The notes under the pieces were generated by a model. It was not told where the DNA came from. It did not search any database and was given only the letters and a program-made list of their open reading frames with translations. From Oceanidesulfovibrio marinus (GTDB lineage Bacteria; Desulfobacterota; Desulfovibrionia; Desulfovibrionales; Desulfovibrionaceae), in the NCBI RefSeq assembly GCF_013085545.1, contig NZ_CP039543.1, forward strand, positions 3,441,322 through 3,505,321: a DNA stretch of 64,000 nt, read 5' to 3'. Position numbers and translations under genes: made by a program. Positions 8,730 through 17,703 of this stretch are shown here, one piece after another. The stretch's first letter is position 1. Each line of letters starts with the position of its first letter.

Positions 8730-10022
8730 ATGTTGGAAGATCAGGGTCGGAGCTTCCGGCTCATCTGTCAGGAATGGGAGCGGCCCATGCTGCTGGAGCT
8801 GCTGGCCGCCGAAGGGTATACGTTGGAACCGCTGCCGGCGCACCCGTTGCTGATGCGCGCTTCCGGCGGGGAGGCGGCCCTGGGCTCCAGCCTGGCAGCG
8901 CGGTTCGGCCGGCTCTACATCCAGGACGCGGCATCGTTCATTGCGCCGCTGGCTCTGGACCCCCGGCCGGGCGAGACCGTGCTGGACATGTGCGCCAGCC
9001 CGGGCGGCAAGTCCACCTTTCTGGCGCAGCTCGCCGGACCGGACGGCGTGGTCATGGCCAACGAGCCCAATCCCCAGCGCCTGGCCACCCTGCGGCAAAA
9101 TATCCTGCGCCTCTCCATGGCCAACGTGGCCAGCCTCGATTCGCCGGGTGAGAAGCTGCCCATACCGGACGGCAGCCTGAACGCCATACTGCTGGACCCG
9201 CCGTGCAGCGGCTGGGGCACGGCGGAGAAGCATCCCCGCGTGCGCGAGCTGTGGCAGGGCGACAAGGTGGAGCCGCTCAAGACCTTGCAGCGCAAGCTGC
9301 TGAAGGAGGCGATCCGGGTGCTCGCGCCGGGTGGCCGGCTCGTCTACTCCACCTGCACCACCAACGTGGAGGAGAACGAGGCCCAGGTGCTGCATGCCGT
9401 GGAGACGTACGGCATGCGCATCGATCCCATCGCGCCGCCGCCGGGATACGCCTTTGACGAGCCAGAGCTGGACGAGACGCCGGGTGTGCTGCGCGTGGCC
9501 GGGGAGCTCTCGGCCGCGCAGGGCCACTTTGTGGCGCGGATGGTCAAGCCGGGCAACGGGTCGGCGGCTGCTCCGGAGCACGATGATGACGCGGTGAACG
9601 CGTCCCTGGAGGCCCTTGAGCGCAAGGGCGGCGTAGTCGTGGACGTGGACGAAGTTCCCGGAGCCGAGCACCTGCCGGCCGGGGAGCTGGTGGCTTTCAA
9701 GGGCCAGGTCCGCTTTTTGCCGCGCGCCGTGCTGGCCATGCTGCGGCCGGGCACGCGTTGGCAGGGCATGGCCCTGGGCCGCTTGACCGCCGGCGGTTTT
9801 CGGGTGCAATCTCGCTGCCGTGCGCTCATGTCGCCGTCGCCAGGGGCGGAGGCCCTCAATGTGACGGAGACAGAGCCGCTGGAAGATCTTCTGGCCGGCC
9901 GCGGCCATTTTCTGGATGCGCCGGCGCGGACAAAACCCCTGCCGCTGTATTACAGAGGGTTGGCGCTTGGCTGGCTGGCGGTCAAGGGCGACGGCCGGCG
10001 CGTGCTCTGGACGGAAAAGTAA
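8730..10022 (+). CDS. RsmB/NOP family rRNA (cytosine-C5) methyltransferase
   Basis: A 430-residue enzyme with the complete NOL1/NOP2/Sun catalytic core. The SAM motif is VLDMCASPGGKSTFLAQL, the first catalytic Cys lies in LLDPPCSGWGT and the second in YSTCTTNVEENEAQV. A C-terminal PUA-like extension (RFLPRAVLAMLRPGTRWQG onward) suggests an RsmF-like enzyme methylating 16S rRNA. I prefer the ATG at 8730 because AAGGAAG stands nine nt upstream; an in-frame ATG at 8628 would add 34 residues without a clear SD. The next gene follows after 58 nt. Confidence 0.88.
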   Translation: MLEDQGRSFRLICQEWERPMLLELLAAEGYTLEPLPAHPLLMRASGGEAALGSSLAARFGRLYIQDAASFIAPLALDPRPGETVLDMCASPGGKSTFLAQLAGPDGVVMANEPNPQRLATLRQNILRLSMANVASLDSPGEKLPIPDGSLNAILLDPPCSGWGTAEKHPRVRELWQGDKVEPLKTLQRKLLKEAIRVLAPGGRLVYSTCTTNVEENEAQVLHAVETYGMRIDPIAPPPGYAFDEPELDETPGVLRVAGELSAAQGHFVARMVKPGNGSAAAPEHDDDAVNASLEALERKGGVVVDVDEVPGAEHLPAGELVAFKGQVRFLPRAVLAMLRPGTRWQGMALGRLTAGGFRVQSRCRALMSPSPGAEALNVTETEPLEDLLAGRGHFLDAPARTKPLPLYYRGLALGWLAVKGDGRRVLWTEK

Positions 10023-10080
10023 TCAGACACCGCGGCGCATTCACTCACACAACCAACACTTCTACGGGAAAAAGCTGACT

Positions 10081-10842
10081 ATGATCGGAACCACACGGCG
10101 GCGGGCCAGACTCTTCGACCCGGAATCCGGGAAGAGCGTGATTCTGAGCCTGGACCACGGTGCATCGGACGGCATGATCCCCGGGATCGAGAAAATACAG
10201 GAAATGCTGGGGGCGGTCGGCTCCAGCCGGGCGCAGGGCGTGGTGCTGAACAAAGGCCTGGCCCGCTCCTGGGGCGGCAACGTGGATCAGCGGGTCGGCC
10301 TGGTCATACAGCTTTCCGGCGGCACCAAGCATGGGCTGCCCACGTACAACAAGAGCCTGGTTTGCTCCGTGCCGGAGGCGTTGCGCGCCGGGGCGGACGC
10401 GGTGTGCGTGCACGTGAACCTGGGCAACGATCTGGAAGACCGCATGCTGGGCGACCTCGGTGTGGTGACGGACGAGGCGCATCAGCTGGGCCTGCCGGTG
10501 ATGGCCGTGATCTACGCCCGCGGCGGGCAGATAGTGAACGAGCTGGACCCCGCGCTCATCGGCCACTCCATCCGCCTGGGCGGCGAGCTGGGCGCGGACC
10601 TGGTGGCGGTGCCCTTTTCCGGCGAGTCCGAGAGCTTCGGCCGCGCGGCGCGCTCCTGCCCGGTGCCGGTGCTGGTCACGGGCGGACCGCGCAAGGCGAG
10701 CCTGGACATTGTTCTGGACGATATCTCGCAGGCCTTGGAGGCCGGCGCGTCGGGCGTGTGCGTGGGCCGCAACATCTTTCAGCACCCGGACCCCATTGCG
10801 GCCCTGGCCAAGGTCACGGAGCGGGTGCACGGCGCGAAGTAG
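10081..10842 (+). CDS. DhnA/FbaB-type class I aldolase homologue (ADTH synthase-like)
   Basis: The 253-residue TIM-barrel protein belongs to the archaeal-type class I aldolase family, which includes fructose-bisphosphate aldolase, LsrF and 2-amino-3,7-dideoxy-threo-hept-6-ulosonate synthase. Visible family motifs are ILSLDHGASDG near residue 22, VHVNLGND, VMAVIYARG, and the C-terminal phosphate-binding TGGPRKA and GVCVGRNIFQH. The barrel strand that normally carries the Schiff-base lysine (family pattern ADLVK) reads GADLVAVPFSGE, so the lysine is replaced by alanine. In Desulfovibrio a paralogue starts the alternative aromatic pathway, but the partner dehydroquinate synthase II gene is not adjacent here. 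Substrate uncertain. Confidence 0.75.
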   Translation: MIGTTRRRARLFDPESGKSVILSLDHGASDGMIPGIEKIQEMLGAVGSSRAQGVVLNKGLARSWGGNVDQRVGLVIQLSGGTKHGLPTYNKSLVCSVPEALRAGADAVCVHVNLGNDLEDRMLGDLGVVTDEAHQLGLPVMAVIYARGGQIVNELDPALIGHSIRLGGELGADLVAVPFSGESESFGRAARSCPVPVLVTGGPRKASLDIVLDDISQALEAGASGVCVGRNIFQHPDPIAALAKVTERVHGAK

Positions 10843-11018
10843 CACCGGGGGAGCTCAGGCTGCCGGTTCAGAAATCGGGGCGGTAATGGGCCGGCGATGT
10901 GTTGTACCCGGCGCATCGCGATTTCCTGGTATCGCTCAGGATGGCCTGTGTCGTGTGCGCTCTGCGTGAGCTGACGCTCGTTCCTTATTCGTCGCGTCAG
11001 GCGATCCCCGTCTGATCC
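10843..11018. other. Intergenic region between convergent genes
   Basis: About 175 bp between the aldolase-like gene and the convergent pentad-repeat membrane protein. I see no open frame with a credible start, and no strong terminator hairpin with a T-tract. Confidence 0.5.
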
Positions 11019-11363
11019 TCAGCGTTGCGGCGGAAAGGCTCCCATCTTCTTGTAGCGGCCGTACAGGAAGAAGCCCATGGTCCACACACCCACCGAGAAG
11101 ATGCCCGTGGAGAACACGCCCACGGAGAAGATTCCCACCGAAAATACGCCCACGGCAAAGGTGCCGATGGCGTAGATTCCCAGAGCAAAGTGGCCGGCGG
11201 TAAAGACGCCATAGGCGAAGTCGCCGGCTGCGAAGTACGCGCTGGCAAAATCCCCTGCCTGAAAAATACCCGAGACGAACAGGGAGAGCACCACGCCCAG
11301 TGCGACCAGCACCAGCGTGGCGTTGCGGATGGCCTTTCTGTACGGGGTTGAACCGGTCTGCAT
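11019..11363 (-). CDS. Small membrane protein built of five-residue xxGxF repeats
   Basis: A 114-residue protein: basic N-terminus, a hydrophobic helix at ~14-34, then from ~38 to ~100 about a dozen pentads with Gly at position 3 and an aromatic residue at position 5 (AAGDF, AYGVF, TAGHF, ALGIY, AIGTF, AVGVF, SVGIF and so on), ending in a basic tail. The regular period of five recalls pentapeptide-repeat right-handed beta helices, but the Gly/Phe pattern is different. It lies 43 bp downstream of a ClC channel gene on the same strand and may be cotranscribed with it. Function unknown; membrane location is inferred from composition. Confidence 0.75.
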   Translation of the reverse strand: MQTGSTPYRKAIRNATLVLVALGVVLSLFVSGIFQAGDFASAYFAAGDFAYGVFTAGHFALGIYAIGTFAVGVFSVGIFSVGVFSTGIFSVGVWTMGFFLYGRYKKMGAFPPQR

Positions 11364-11405
11364 CCTGGGCCTCCTGCGGAAGAGCGAGGCCCCGGGGGTG
11401 GAGAC

Positions 11406-13214
11406 CTACTCTTCTTCGAGTGTCTTGATGGTGTGGGAGTAAGCCTTGAAGACGTCCTCACGGTTGATCATGCCGAGGACCTTGTGGCCTTTCTGGTGAT
11501 CCACCACGGGCAGCTGGCCCAGGTCCGTATCCACAAACGAGAGCAGGGCCTGATAGAGGTCGTCATGAGGATACAGGACGATAGGCTTTCTCGCCAGCTC
11601 CTTGACCAGGATGACGTCGTAGAGCGAGTCCTCGAACAGGACCTCGCGCACGTCCTGGATGGTGAGGATGCCGGTAAGCTCGCCGGCCTCGTTTTTCACC
11701 GGGAAGCAGAACTCGTTGGTGCCGGCGATGATGTCCACCAGGGCCTTGAGCGTGGTGCCCTCTTCCAGGGTGGTCACGCGGCCTGGGCGGAAGAAGTCGC
11801 GCACCTGGAGCTGCTCCAGGATGTTGATGGTGGCGTCCTTGATGTGCGCCGGCGACTCGAACTTGTTGTCCACCTGGTTGTCGTAGAGGAAGAGCTTGCG
11901 ACCCATGACCAGGCACAGCGCCGAGGCGAGCATGAGCGGCGCGAGCAGGCCGTAGCCCTGGGTGATCTCGCAGACCATGAGCAGCGGACCCACGGGGGCG
12001 TGCGCCACGCAGGCGAAGAATGCGGCCATGCCCACCAGCACGTAGCCGCCTGGCTGGGTGGCGATGTCCGGGAAGTAGGTGTGCGCGAGCTTGCCGATAA
12101 CGCCGCCGCTGACGCCGCCCACGAACAGGGCCGGGGCGAACATGCCGCCGCTCATGCCGGAGCCCAGAGTGAAGGATGTGGCCACGGTCTTGGTAAGAAT
12201 GACCAGCAGCATGATGGCGATGGGCAGGTTGCCGAGGATGGCCTCCTGCAGCCAGCCGTAGCCGCCGGTGAGCACCTGGGGCACGGCCATGCCCAGCATG
12301 CCCATGCACAGACCACCCATGGTCATGGCTGCGGTGATGCCGGCCTTCTCGCGGATCTTGCCGAAGATGGAGAACTTCAGGAAGCGGAAGGTCTTGATGT
12401 AGAACCAGCCCGTGGCCGTGCAGAACAGGGCGAGGATAGCGTAGAATATGAGTTCGCGGCCGTCTCTGAAGTGGAATGTCGGGATGTCGAAGATGGGCTT
12501 GTTGCCGAAGGTGAAGCTGAAGATGGTGTAGGCCACCACAGAGGAAAGGACCGAGGGCAGGATGGCCTCGGACTCGAAGTCCTCCATGTAGATGACCTCC
12601 ACGGCCGTGATGGCGCCGCCCAGAGGCGCGCGGAAGATGGCGCCCAGGCCGCCGGCCGCGCCGGCCAGCAGCAGGATGCGCCGCTCCTTGACCGAGAGCT
12701 TCAGCTTGTTGGCGAGGAACGAGCCGATGCCGGCGCCGATCTGGGAGATCGGTCCCTCGCGGCCGGCCGAGCCGCCCGAGGCGATGGTCAGCACGGCCGT
12801 GGCGCCCTTGATGATGGGCACGATGGGACGCAGATAGCCTTCGTTGCGATGGAAGGACTTGATCATCGCGTCCGTGCCGTCGGTGCCGGAGTCCACGGTT
12901 TCGGGAATGAACTTGCTGACGAGCAGGCCGGTGATGAGGCCGGTGGCCGTGGTGAAGATGGGCACGAGCCAGGGCCGGAACGAGCCGGCTGGCAGATGGA
13001 AGACTTCTTCGTTGACGAGCGCCGGCATCTCGATGCCGGCCAGGTGGTGCAGCAGGAAGGTTTTGATGAACTCGATGCTGATGAAGAAGAGAACAGCGGC
13101 TACGCCGGAAAACACGCCGACCAGAATGCCCAGCGTGAGCCATCGCACGTAGTCAACATTCTTGTAGGAATGGAGAATGGTGCGCCAGGGGCTCCTCAAT
13201 TGGGCAGGTAACAT
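11406..13214 (-). CDS. ClC-family chloride channel/transporter with C-terminal CBS pair
   Basis: A 602-residue polytopic protein. The ClC selectivity motifs are present: SGGSAGREGP at ~145, including the gating Glu; AIFRAPLGGAITAVEV at ~195; and TLGSGMSGGMFAPALFVGG at ~350. The last ~150 residues form two CBS domains (RPGRVTTLEEGTTL and RKPIVLYPHDDLYQALL), which in this family bind adenine nucleotides and regulate gating. The protein moves chloride or fluoride-like anions across the inner membrane, either as a channel or as an H+ antiporter. It lies upstream of the pentad-repeat gene and 16 bp downstream of ribF on the same strand, so the three may form one transcript. Confidence 0.92.
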   Translation of the reverse strand: MLPAQLRSPWRTILHSYKNVDYVRWLTLGILVGVFSGVAAVLFFISIEFIKTFLLHHLAGIEMPALVNEEVFHLPAGSFRPWLVPIFTTATGLITGLLVSKFIPETVDSGTDGTDAMIKSFHRNEGYLRPIVPIIKGATAVLTIASGGSAGREGPISQIGAGIGSFLANKLKLSVKERRILLLAGAAGGLGAIFRAPLGGAITAVEVIYMEDFESEAILPSVLSSVVAYTIFSFTFGNKPIFDIPTFHFRDGRELIFYAILALFCTATGWFYIKTFRFLKFSIFGKIREKAGITAAMTMGGLCMGMLGMAVPQVLTGGYGWLQEAILGNLPIAIMLLVILTKTVATSFTLGSGMSGGMFAPALFVGGVSGGVIGKLAHTYFPDIATQPGGYVLVGMAAFFACVAHAPVGPLLMVCEITQGYGLLAPLMLASALCLVMGRKLFLYDNQVDNKFESPAHIKDATINILEQLQVRDFFRPGRVTTLEEGTTLKALVDIIAGTNEFCFPVKNEAGELTGILTIQDVREVLFEDSLYDVILVKELARKPIVLYPHDDLYQALLSFVDTDLGQLPVVDHQKGHKVLGMINREDVFKAYSHTIKTLEEE

Positions 13215-13230
13215 CGTAATAGCCTATCCT

Positions 13231-14172
13231 TCACAACTGTGCTTCCGGCGATTCGAGAATGCGCCGTGCCAAGGCTGCGTCCTCCTTTATGCGCGCTATA
13301 AGCTCGTCTGGGCCGGAGAACTTCTGCTCCGGGCGGATGAACTGCACGAAATGGACGCGTAACTCTTGGCCGTAAATGTCCTCCCCGAAATCGAGGATAT
13401 GGACCTCGAAGGAAAACTGCCGTCCCTCGAAGGTCGGTTTGTAGCCGATATTTGCAACGCCAGGCAGCATGCGGTCTCCAAGCTGGGCCCAGACGGCGTA
13501 GACGCCGTTCTTGGGCGTGACTTCGTTCTCCAGCTGGAGGTTGGCCGTGGGAAAGCCCAGCAGGCGGCCGCGGCTTTCGCCGCTGACCACGTTGCCGCGC
13601 ACCACATAGAAGCGGCCGAGCAAGGGCCGGACGGCAAATACGTCGCCGGCTTTGATAAGGTCGCGAATGCGCGTTGACGACACGATGGCGCCGTTGATGA
13701 TCACGGGGTCGAGGCGCTCGACATTGAAGCCGAACTCCCGGCCCAGCTCCGAGAGCATGGCAAAGTTGCCCTGGCGCCCCTTGCCGAAGGTGTAGTCGTA
13801 GCCCACCACCAGCTCCTTCACGTTGAGCCAGTCCACGAGGTACTTCTGGACGAACTCGCGCGGGGACAGGGCCGCCATCTCGCGGTTGAAGTCCAGCATC
13901 ATGGTCAGGTCCACGCCCAGGGCTTCGATGAGGTCGAGCTTCTGTTCGCGGATGGTGATGAACGGCGGGGTGTGTGGGCCGATGAGCACCTGCAGCGGAT
14001 GAGGGCAGAAGGTGATGACCGCGCTGGCCAGGTTCTGGGCGCGGGCTTTGGCCAGCACGCGCTCGATGAGCCGGGCATGCCCCTTGTGCACGCCATCGAA
14101 ATTGCCGATGGTTGCAGCGGTGCCTCTGGTGAGGTCGAGGGTTATTTCCTGCTTGAGACGAGCAATTTCCAT
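13231..14172 (-). CDS. ribF: Bifunctional riboflavin kinase / FAD synthetase RibF
   Basis: A 313-residue protein of standard length. The N-terminal nucleotidyltransferase domain carries TIGNFDGVHKGHARLI (HxGH-like motif) and the conserved SSTRIRDLIKAGDV segment. The C-terminal flavokinase domain carries GRLLGFPTANL and the later Glu/His residues (FEVHILDFGEDIYGQ). It phosphorylates riboflavin to FMN and adenylates FMN to FAD in the cytoplasm. ATG 14172 was chosen because family members start a few residues before the TIGNFDG motif. It is divergent from tRNA-Leu, and no FMN riboswitch is seen upstream. Confidence 0.93.
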   Translation of the reverse strand: MEIARLKQEITLDLTRGTAATIGNFDGVHKGHARLIERVLAKARAQNLASAVITFCPHPLQVLIGPHTPPFITIREQKLDLIEALGVDLTMMLDFNREMAALSPREFVQKYLVDWLNVKELVVGYDYTFGKGRQGNFAMLSELGREFGFNVERLDPVIINGAIVSSTRIRDLIKAGDVFAVRPLLGRFYVVRGNVVSGESRGRLLGFPTANLQLENEVTPKNGVYAVWAQLGDRMLPGVANIGYKPTFEGRQFSFEVHILDFGEDIYGQELRVHFVQFIRPEQKFSGPDELIARIKEDAALARRILESPEAQL

Positions 14173-14267
14173 AGATAGGAACCTGGCGGGAGTAGGCGAG
14201 CGAAGCAAGTTAACGCAATACGCGGAACCATTCAAGAGAGAAAAATACGCAATCCTCAAAAAAGGGG

Positions 14268-14296
14268 TTGCAATTTTTGAGCGGACTCGTTAGATA
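14268..14296 (+). promoter_or_regulatory. Sigma-70-type promoter of tRNA-Leu
   Basis: TTGCAA (14268-14273), a 17-nt spacer and TAGATA (14291-14296), ending 16 nt before the tRNA 5' end. The spacing and the matches to consensus are good. Confidence 0.7.
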
Positions 14297-14312
14297 CCAC
14301 TCCTTCGCTGCT

Positions 14313-14399
14313 GCCGAAGTGGTGGAATTGGTAGACACGCTAGGTTCAGGGTCTAGTGCGGGTTTCCGCGTGGGAGTTCGACTCTCCCCTTCGGCACCA
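14313..14399 (+). tRNA. tRNA-Leu (anticodon CAG)
   Basis: An 87-nt type II tRNA. The acceptor stem GCCGAAG pairs with CTTCGGC and ends in encoded ACCA. The D-arm contains GGAATTGGTAGAC, the anticodon loop is TTCAGGG (CAG), there is a long variable arm, and the T-arm contains GTTCGACTC. It reads CUG codons. There is no sign of a phage junction here: the prophage integrase is 10 kb away. Confidence 0.95.
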
Positions 14400-14409
14400 A
14401 ATTTCCGAG

Positions 14410-14441
14410 AAGGCCTGCTCATTTCGAGCAGGCCTTTTCTT
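14410..14441 (+). terminator. Terminator of tRNA-Leu
   Basis: A perfect 11-bp stem (AAGGCCTGCTC / GAGCAGGCCTT) with loop ATTTC, followed on the plus strand by TTCTTTTTATT. It sits 10 nt past the tRNA. It lies next to the stop of the DUF2339 gene on the other strand and might also serve it, though less well since there is no T-tract in that direction. Confidence 0.9.
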
Positions 14442-14442
14442 T

Positions 14443-17397
14443 TTATTCATCGCCCTTTTTTCGCAGCCCCTCCAGCAAGTCCCGCTCACCAAACACGTAC
14501 TTCGAGTAGAACCAGCTCAGGCCCAGCAGGCTGAGGCCCAGGCCGAAGAACGAGAACACCCGGAACAGCCCTTCCAGCTCCGAGGCGTCGTAGAGGAAGA
14601 CCTTGGCAACGGCCAGGATCATCACCACCAGCGAAGCGAAACGCAGCACCCGCGCCTTGCGCAGCGCGCCGAAGAGCAGGAGCCCTATGCCGAAGACCAG
14701 CCAGGCCACGGAGTACGCGTAGACCTCGGCGTTGCCGGTTGGCCCGCCGTTCAGGAGCTCGCCCTGGTACGCCTGCCGCACCTCCAGGGAGATCAGCAGA
14801 AACGCCAGCAGCAGCATGAAGCCGTAGAGGGCCGTGTCCCACCGGCCACGCGGTACGTACTGCATGGCCCGCCAAGTCCAGAGGATGGGCAGGCCGTACG
14901 TCAGCAACAGGGCGTTAACGATGGGGTAGGCGCCCACGTTCTGCGACGCCCACAGCGGGTTGTAGGTGATGCAGTCGAAGTAGCAGATCCGGAACACGGC
15001 CACGCAGCAGAGCACGATGCCGCCCACGGTGACGGCCGGGCGCGTGTACCGCTCTGCAATCCACAGGCAGGCGATGCCGTAGGCAAAGAGGATGTTGGTG
15101 ATGACGCCGCGCTCGAAGAATCCGGCTTTGACAAAGAGCACGTCCGAGGCCACGTGGAAGACGTGGCGGGTGAGGTAGTAGCCCATCACCCCGATGAGCG
15201 CGATGGCGGAGAGCTCGAAGATGCGCACCAGGACGCCGTCCTTGCGCCGGCGGAGCAGGTACGCGGACAGCACAAAGAACACGGCCGGCACGCCGAGCTG
15301 GAAGGCCGGCCAGTCCACGATGGGAATACCCTCCTGCAGGGCCAGCTTGACCTCCACCAGGCTGTACGCGCTGAGCTGCACCAGCAGCAAAATCTGCGGC
15401 AGCAGCAAAAAGCCGAACACGCCGGCGAGGATGCCAGCGATGGGCCGCAGCGCCTTGATCTCCAGCCTGGTGTAGAGCCAGGCAATGGCGCAGAGCTCGG
15501 CCGAGAAGGCCACGGAAAGGAACTCCCGCGGCAGCTCGATGGACAGCGCAATGGAGAGGAAAGCCGTGCACGTGGCCGCGTACAGCGCCAGCAGGTGCGG
15601 CTTCTGCGGATGCTCCCGCGGCACCTCCACAATGATGTTCCGCAACGCGTATACCGCCAGGCAGAAGAGAACCAGGGCAAGCCCGCCCCAGAACAGCGGA
15701 ATATCCGTGAACAGCCAGGTGTTACGCAGCTCGAAGTAGGCCAGCAGGTAGTAGCCGATGCTCGACGCCACCACGAGGCCGGTCCAGATGAGCGGCCGTT
15801 CGCTGCGAGACTGCAATATATACCCGCTGGCCACGTAGAGCGCGCCGAACAGGCCCAGGGTCTGGGCAAAGGCCACACCGTCGGCCGCACCCCAGCTGGC
15901 GAGCATTGCCGCGTTCACGGCCATGGCGATCCATGGCACCAGCCCGTAGAGCCGCTGGTTGAGGAAGGCCAGGACAATGCCGCCGATGGCAATGAGCCCG
16001 TACAACCCCCACTCCATCAGGCCGTAGTCGGCCTGGTCGGCCACGAGGCTCATCAGCCCCAGGGCTCCGGCCATGGTCAGGTAGTTGAGGATGGAGGTGA
16101 TGCGGAACCAGTTCGGGTGGTCCGTATCCCCCTCCAGGTACTGGCGGTGCGAGGAGATGACTACGGTGGCGCTTACGGCGATGAGAAACAGGCCGAGCCA
16201 GATGGAGTCGCTCGGCGTGAATTCGCTCACCAGCCAGGCAAGGACCCAGACGAGCGCGCCGATCACCGTGGGGATGGAGAGCACCCACCAGCGCTGCCGG
16301 CGGACCACGGCCATCATCCCGAGCACCACCAGAAAGAGGTAGATGAACAGTACCGAGGCCTGCGGATGCCTGGAGCCGATCAGCAGCGGCGTGACAAAGC
16401 CGCCCACCAGGCCGAGCAGGGCGATTGGCAGGCCGAAGCGCAGCGAGAGCAGCACAGCGCCGGCCGTGACAGCGGCCATGCCCACCAGGCCCACGTAGGA
16501 CGGCAGCAGGTCGTACAGCGTGGTTGCCGCGAACAGGCTGACGTACAGCACGGCGATGCCCGCGCCGGACAATGCCTGGGAGATGCGCACGCCGTCAGCG
16601 AGGTTGGGTTTGCCGCGTACCATGTCCGCCGCATAGAGCAGGCAGAGGCCGAAGACACCGCCGAGCACGACGCGCACCGTGGGGCTGAGCAGTCCCTGCT
16701 CGATGGAGTACTTGACCAGGAAGAAACCGGCCAGAGCCAGGGCAATGCCGCCGAGCCAGACGAACAGGCGGGAGCCGAACTGCTGCTCGATGTCCTTGCG
16801 CTTGCGCTCGGGCTTTGGCGCTGTTGCCTGCGGCGGTTTGTGTTCGGGCGATCCAGGCTGGGATGAGGGCGTGGACTTGGAAACGATGAGCTTGTCGAGC
16901 ACGTCGTCCACGGATGCGGCAGGTTGGGAGATGCGCTCGCTGGGCGGCTCCGGCGCGTCCTTTGTAATGGGGGCACTGGGGGATGCGGATTCCGAGGGTG
17001 CCGGTTCTGCTGTCACCGGCTCTGCTGTCTCCGGTTCGGCGTCTGTCAGGGGCTCTGCTTCGCGGGGCTCGCCAGGGATACTGGGCGCGGTCGGTTCGGT
17101 CGCCTCCTCGAAGAATGATGGCTCTGCCTCGGCATCGGGCATGGCGTCCGGTTCGGGCTCCGGCGTCTTAGCAGCAGGGCCTGAGATTTCATGGACCGCA
17201 GTCACCTCTGCTTCGGGCGTTGCCGACGCAATATCCGCGCCCTGCTCGATCCGCCCGGCCAGGCGCTCCAGGCGTTCGGTCAAGCTCTGGAGTTGCCGGG
17301 TCATTTTGTTGATCCGGTACCAGTTCACCCAGGGGACGATCAGGCACGCCAGCAGCAGGAGGGCGACGCAGGTGGCGATGAATGCCCAGATATCCAT
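14443..17397 (-). CDS. DUF2339 family large polytopic membrane protein
   Basis: A 984-residue protein. The N-terminal helix (~3-22) anchors it; residues ~28-190 are a coiled-coil stretch followed by a Pro/Glu/Ser-rich linker; from ~215 to the end there are more than twenty hydrophobic helices, ending with a basic cytoplasmic tail (EGLRKKGDE). This layout and the QQFGSRLFVWLGGIALALAG entry motif match DUF2339, a family of unknown function sometimes annotated as a surface-associated membrane protein. Translation could begin at 17397 or four codons earlier. It is transcribed towards tRNA-Leu and has no obvious operon partners. Confidence 0.85.
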   Translation of the reverse strand: MDIWAFIATCVALLLLACLIVPWVNWYRINKMTRQLQSLTERLERLAGRIEQGADIASATPEAEVTAVHEISGPAAKTPEPEPDAMPDAEAEPSFFEEATEPTAPSIPGEPREAEPLTDAEPETAEPVTAEPAPSESASPSAPITKDAPEPPSERISQPAASVDDVLDKLIVSKSTPSSQPGSPEHKPPQATAPKPERKRKDIEQQFGSRLFVWLGGIALALAGFFLVKYSIEQGLLSPTVRVVLGGVFGLCLLYAADMVRGKPNLADGVRISQALSGAGIAVLYVSLFAATTLYDLLPSYVGLVGMAAVTAGAVLLSLRFGLPIALLGLVGGFVTPLLIGSRHPQASVLFIYLFLVVLGMMAVVRRQRWWVLSIPTVIGALVWVLAWLVSEFTPSDSIWLGLFLIAVSATVVISSHRQYLEGDTDHPNWFRITSILNYLTMAGALGLMSLVADQADYGLMEWGLYGLIAIGGIVLAFLNQRLYGLVPWIAMAVNAAMLASWGAADGVAFAQTLGLFGALYVASGYILQSRSERPLIWTGLVVASSIGYYLLAYFELRNTWLFTDIPLFWGGLALVLFCLAVYALRNIIVEVPREHPQKPHLLALYAATCTAFLSIALSIELPREFLSVAFSAELCAIAWLYTRLEIKALRPIAGILAGVFGFLLLPQILLLVQLSAYSLVEVKLALQEGIPIVDWPAFQLGVPAVFFVLSAYLLRRRKDGVLVRIFELSAIALIGVMGYYLTRHVFHVASDVLFVKAGFFERGVITNILFAYGIACLWIAERYTRPAVTVGGIVLCCVAVFRICYFDCITYNPLWASQNVGAYPIVNALLLTYGLPILWTWRAMQYVPRGRWDTALYGFMLLLAFLLISLEVRQAYQGELLNGGPTGNAEVYAYSVAWLVFGIGLLLFGALRKARVLRFASLVVMILAVAKVFLYDASELEGLFRVFSFFGLGLSLLGLSWFYSKYVFGERDLLEGLRKKGDE

Positions 17398-17703
17398 GAG
17401 ACCTCGCACGATTGAGGTTGTATTTCGTCAATGATCTCCCTGGATACGCTCTATCACAATCGCATGCTGCTGTATAACGCTGAAACGCGAGGGGTATTGG
17501 CGGCTGCTGCGGTCGGGTGTCAACGCACCGTCTCGGAGGATCGGTGCATTCGTTTGCAATTCCATGCACCGCACCGGAAATCAGTGCCGCTCGCAGTTGG
17601 CACCGTCCTTGCTTAATGTTCCGACAACGGCTCACGGCGAGCCGTCCAGGAAAAACCTGCCGCGCATGGACGCGGTCAGCACAGGATGCAAGGAGGAAGA
17701 GCC
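17398..17703. other. Intergenic region between divergent genes
   Basis: 306 bp holding the leaders of the DUF2339 gene (minus) and the small ORF at 17704 (plus). No convincing reading frame. TTGCAATTCC near 17554 could be part of a promoter, but I cannot assign a clear -10. Confidence 0.4.

Noticed and set aside
14313-14399. tRNA-Leu as the prophage attachment site
   Set aside because: The integrase gene is ~10 kb away with host genes between; no partial tRNA copy is seen near 24,000.
14356-16866. 836-codon plus-strand open frame over the DUF2339 gene
   Set aside because: Mirror frame of a GC-rich membrane protein gene; starts inside tRNA-Leu and has no recognisable domain.
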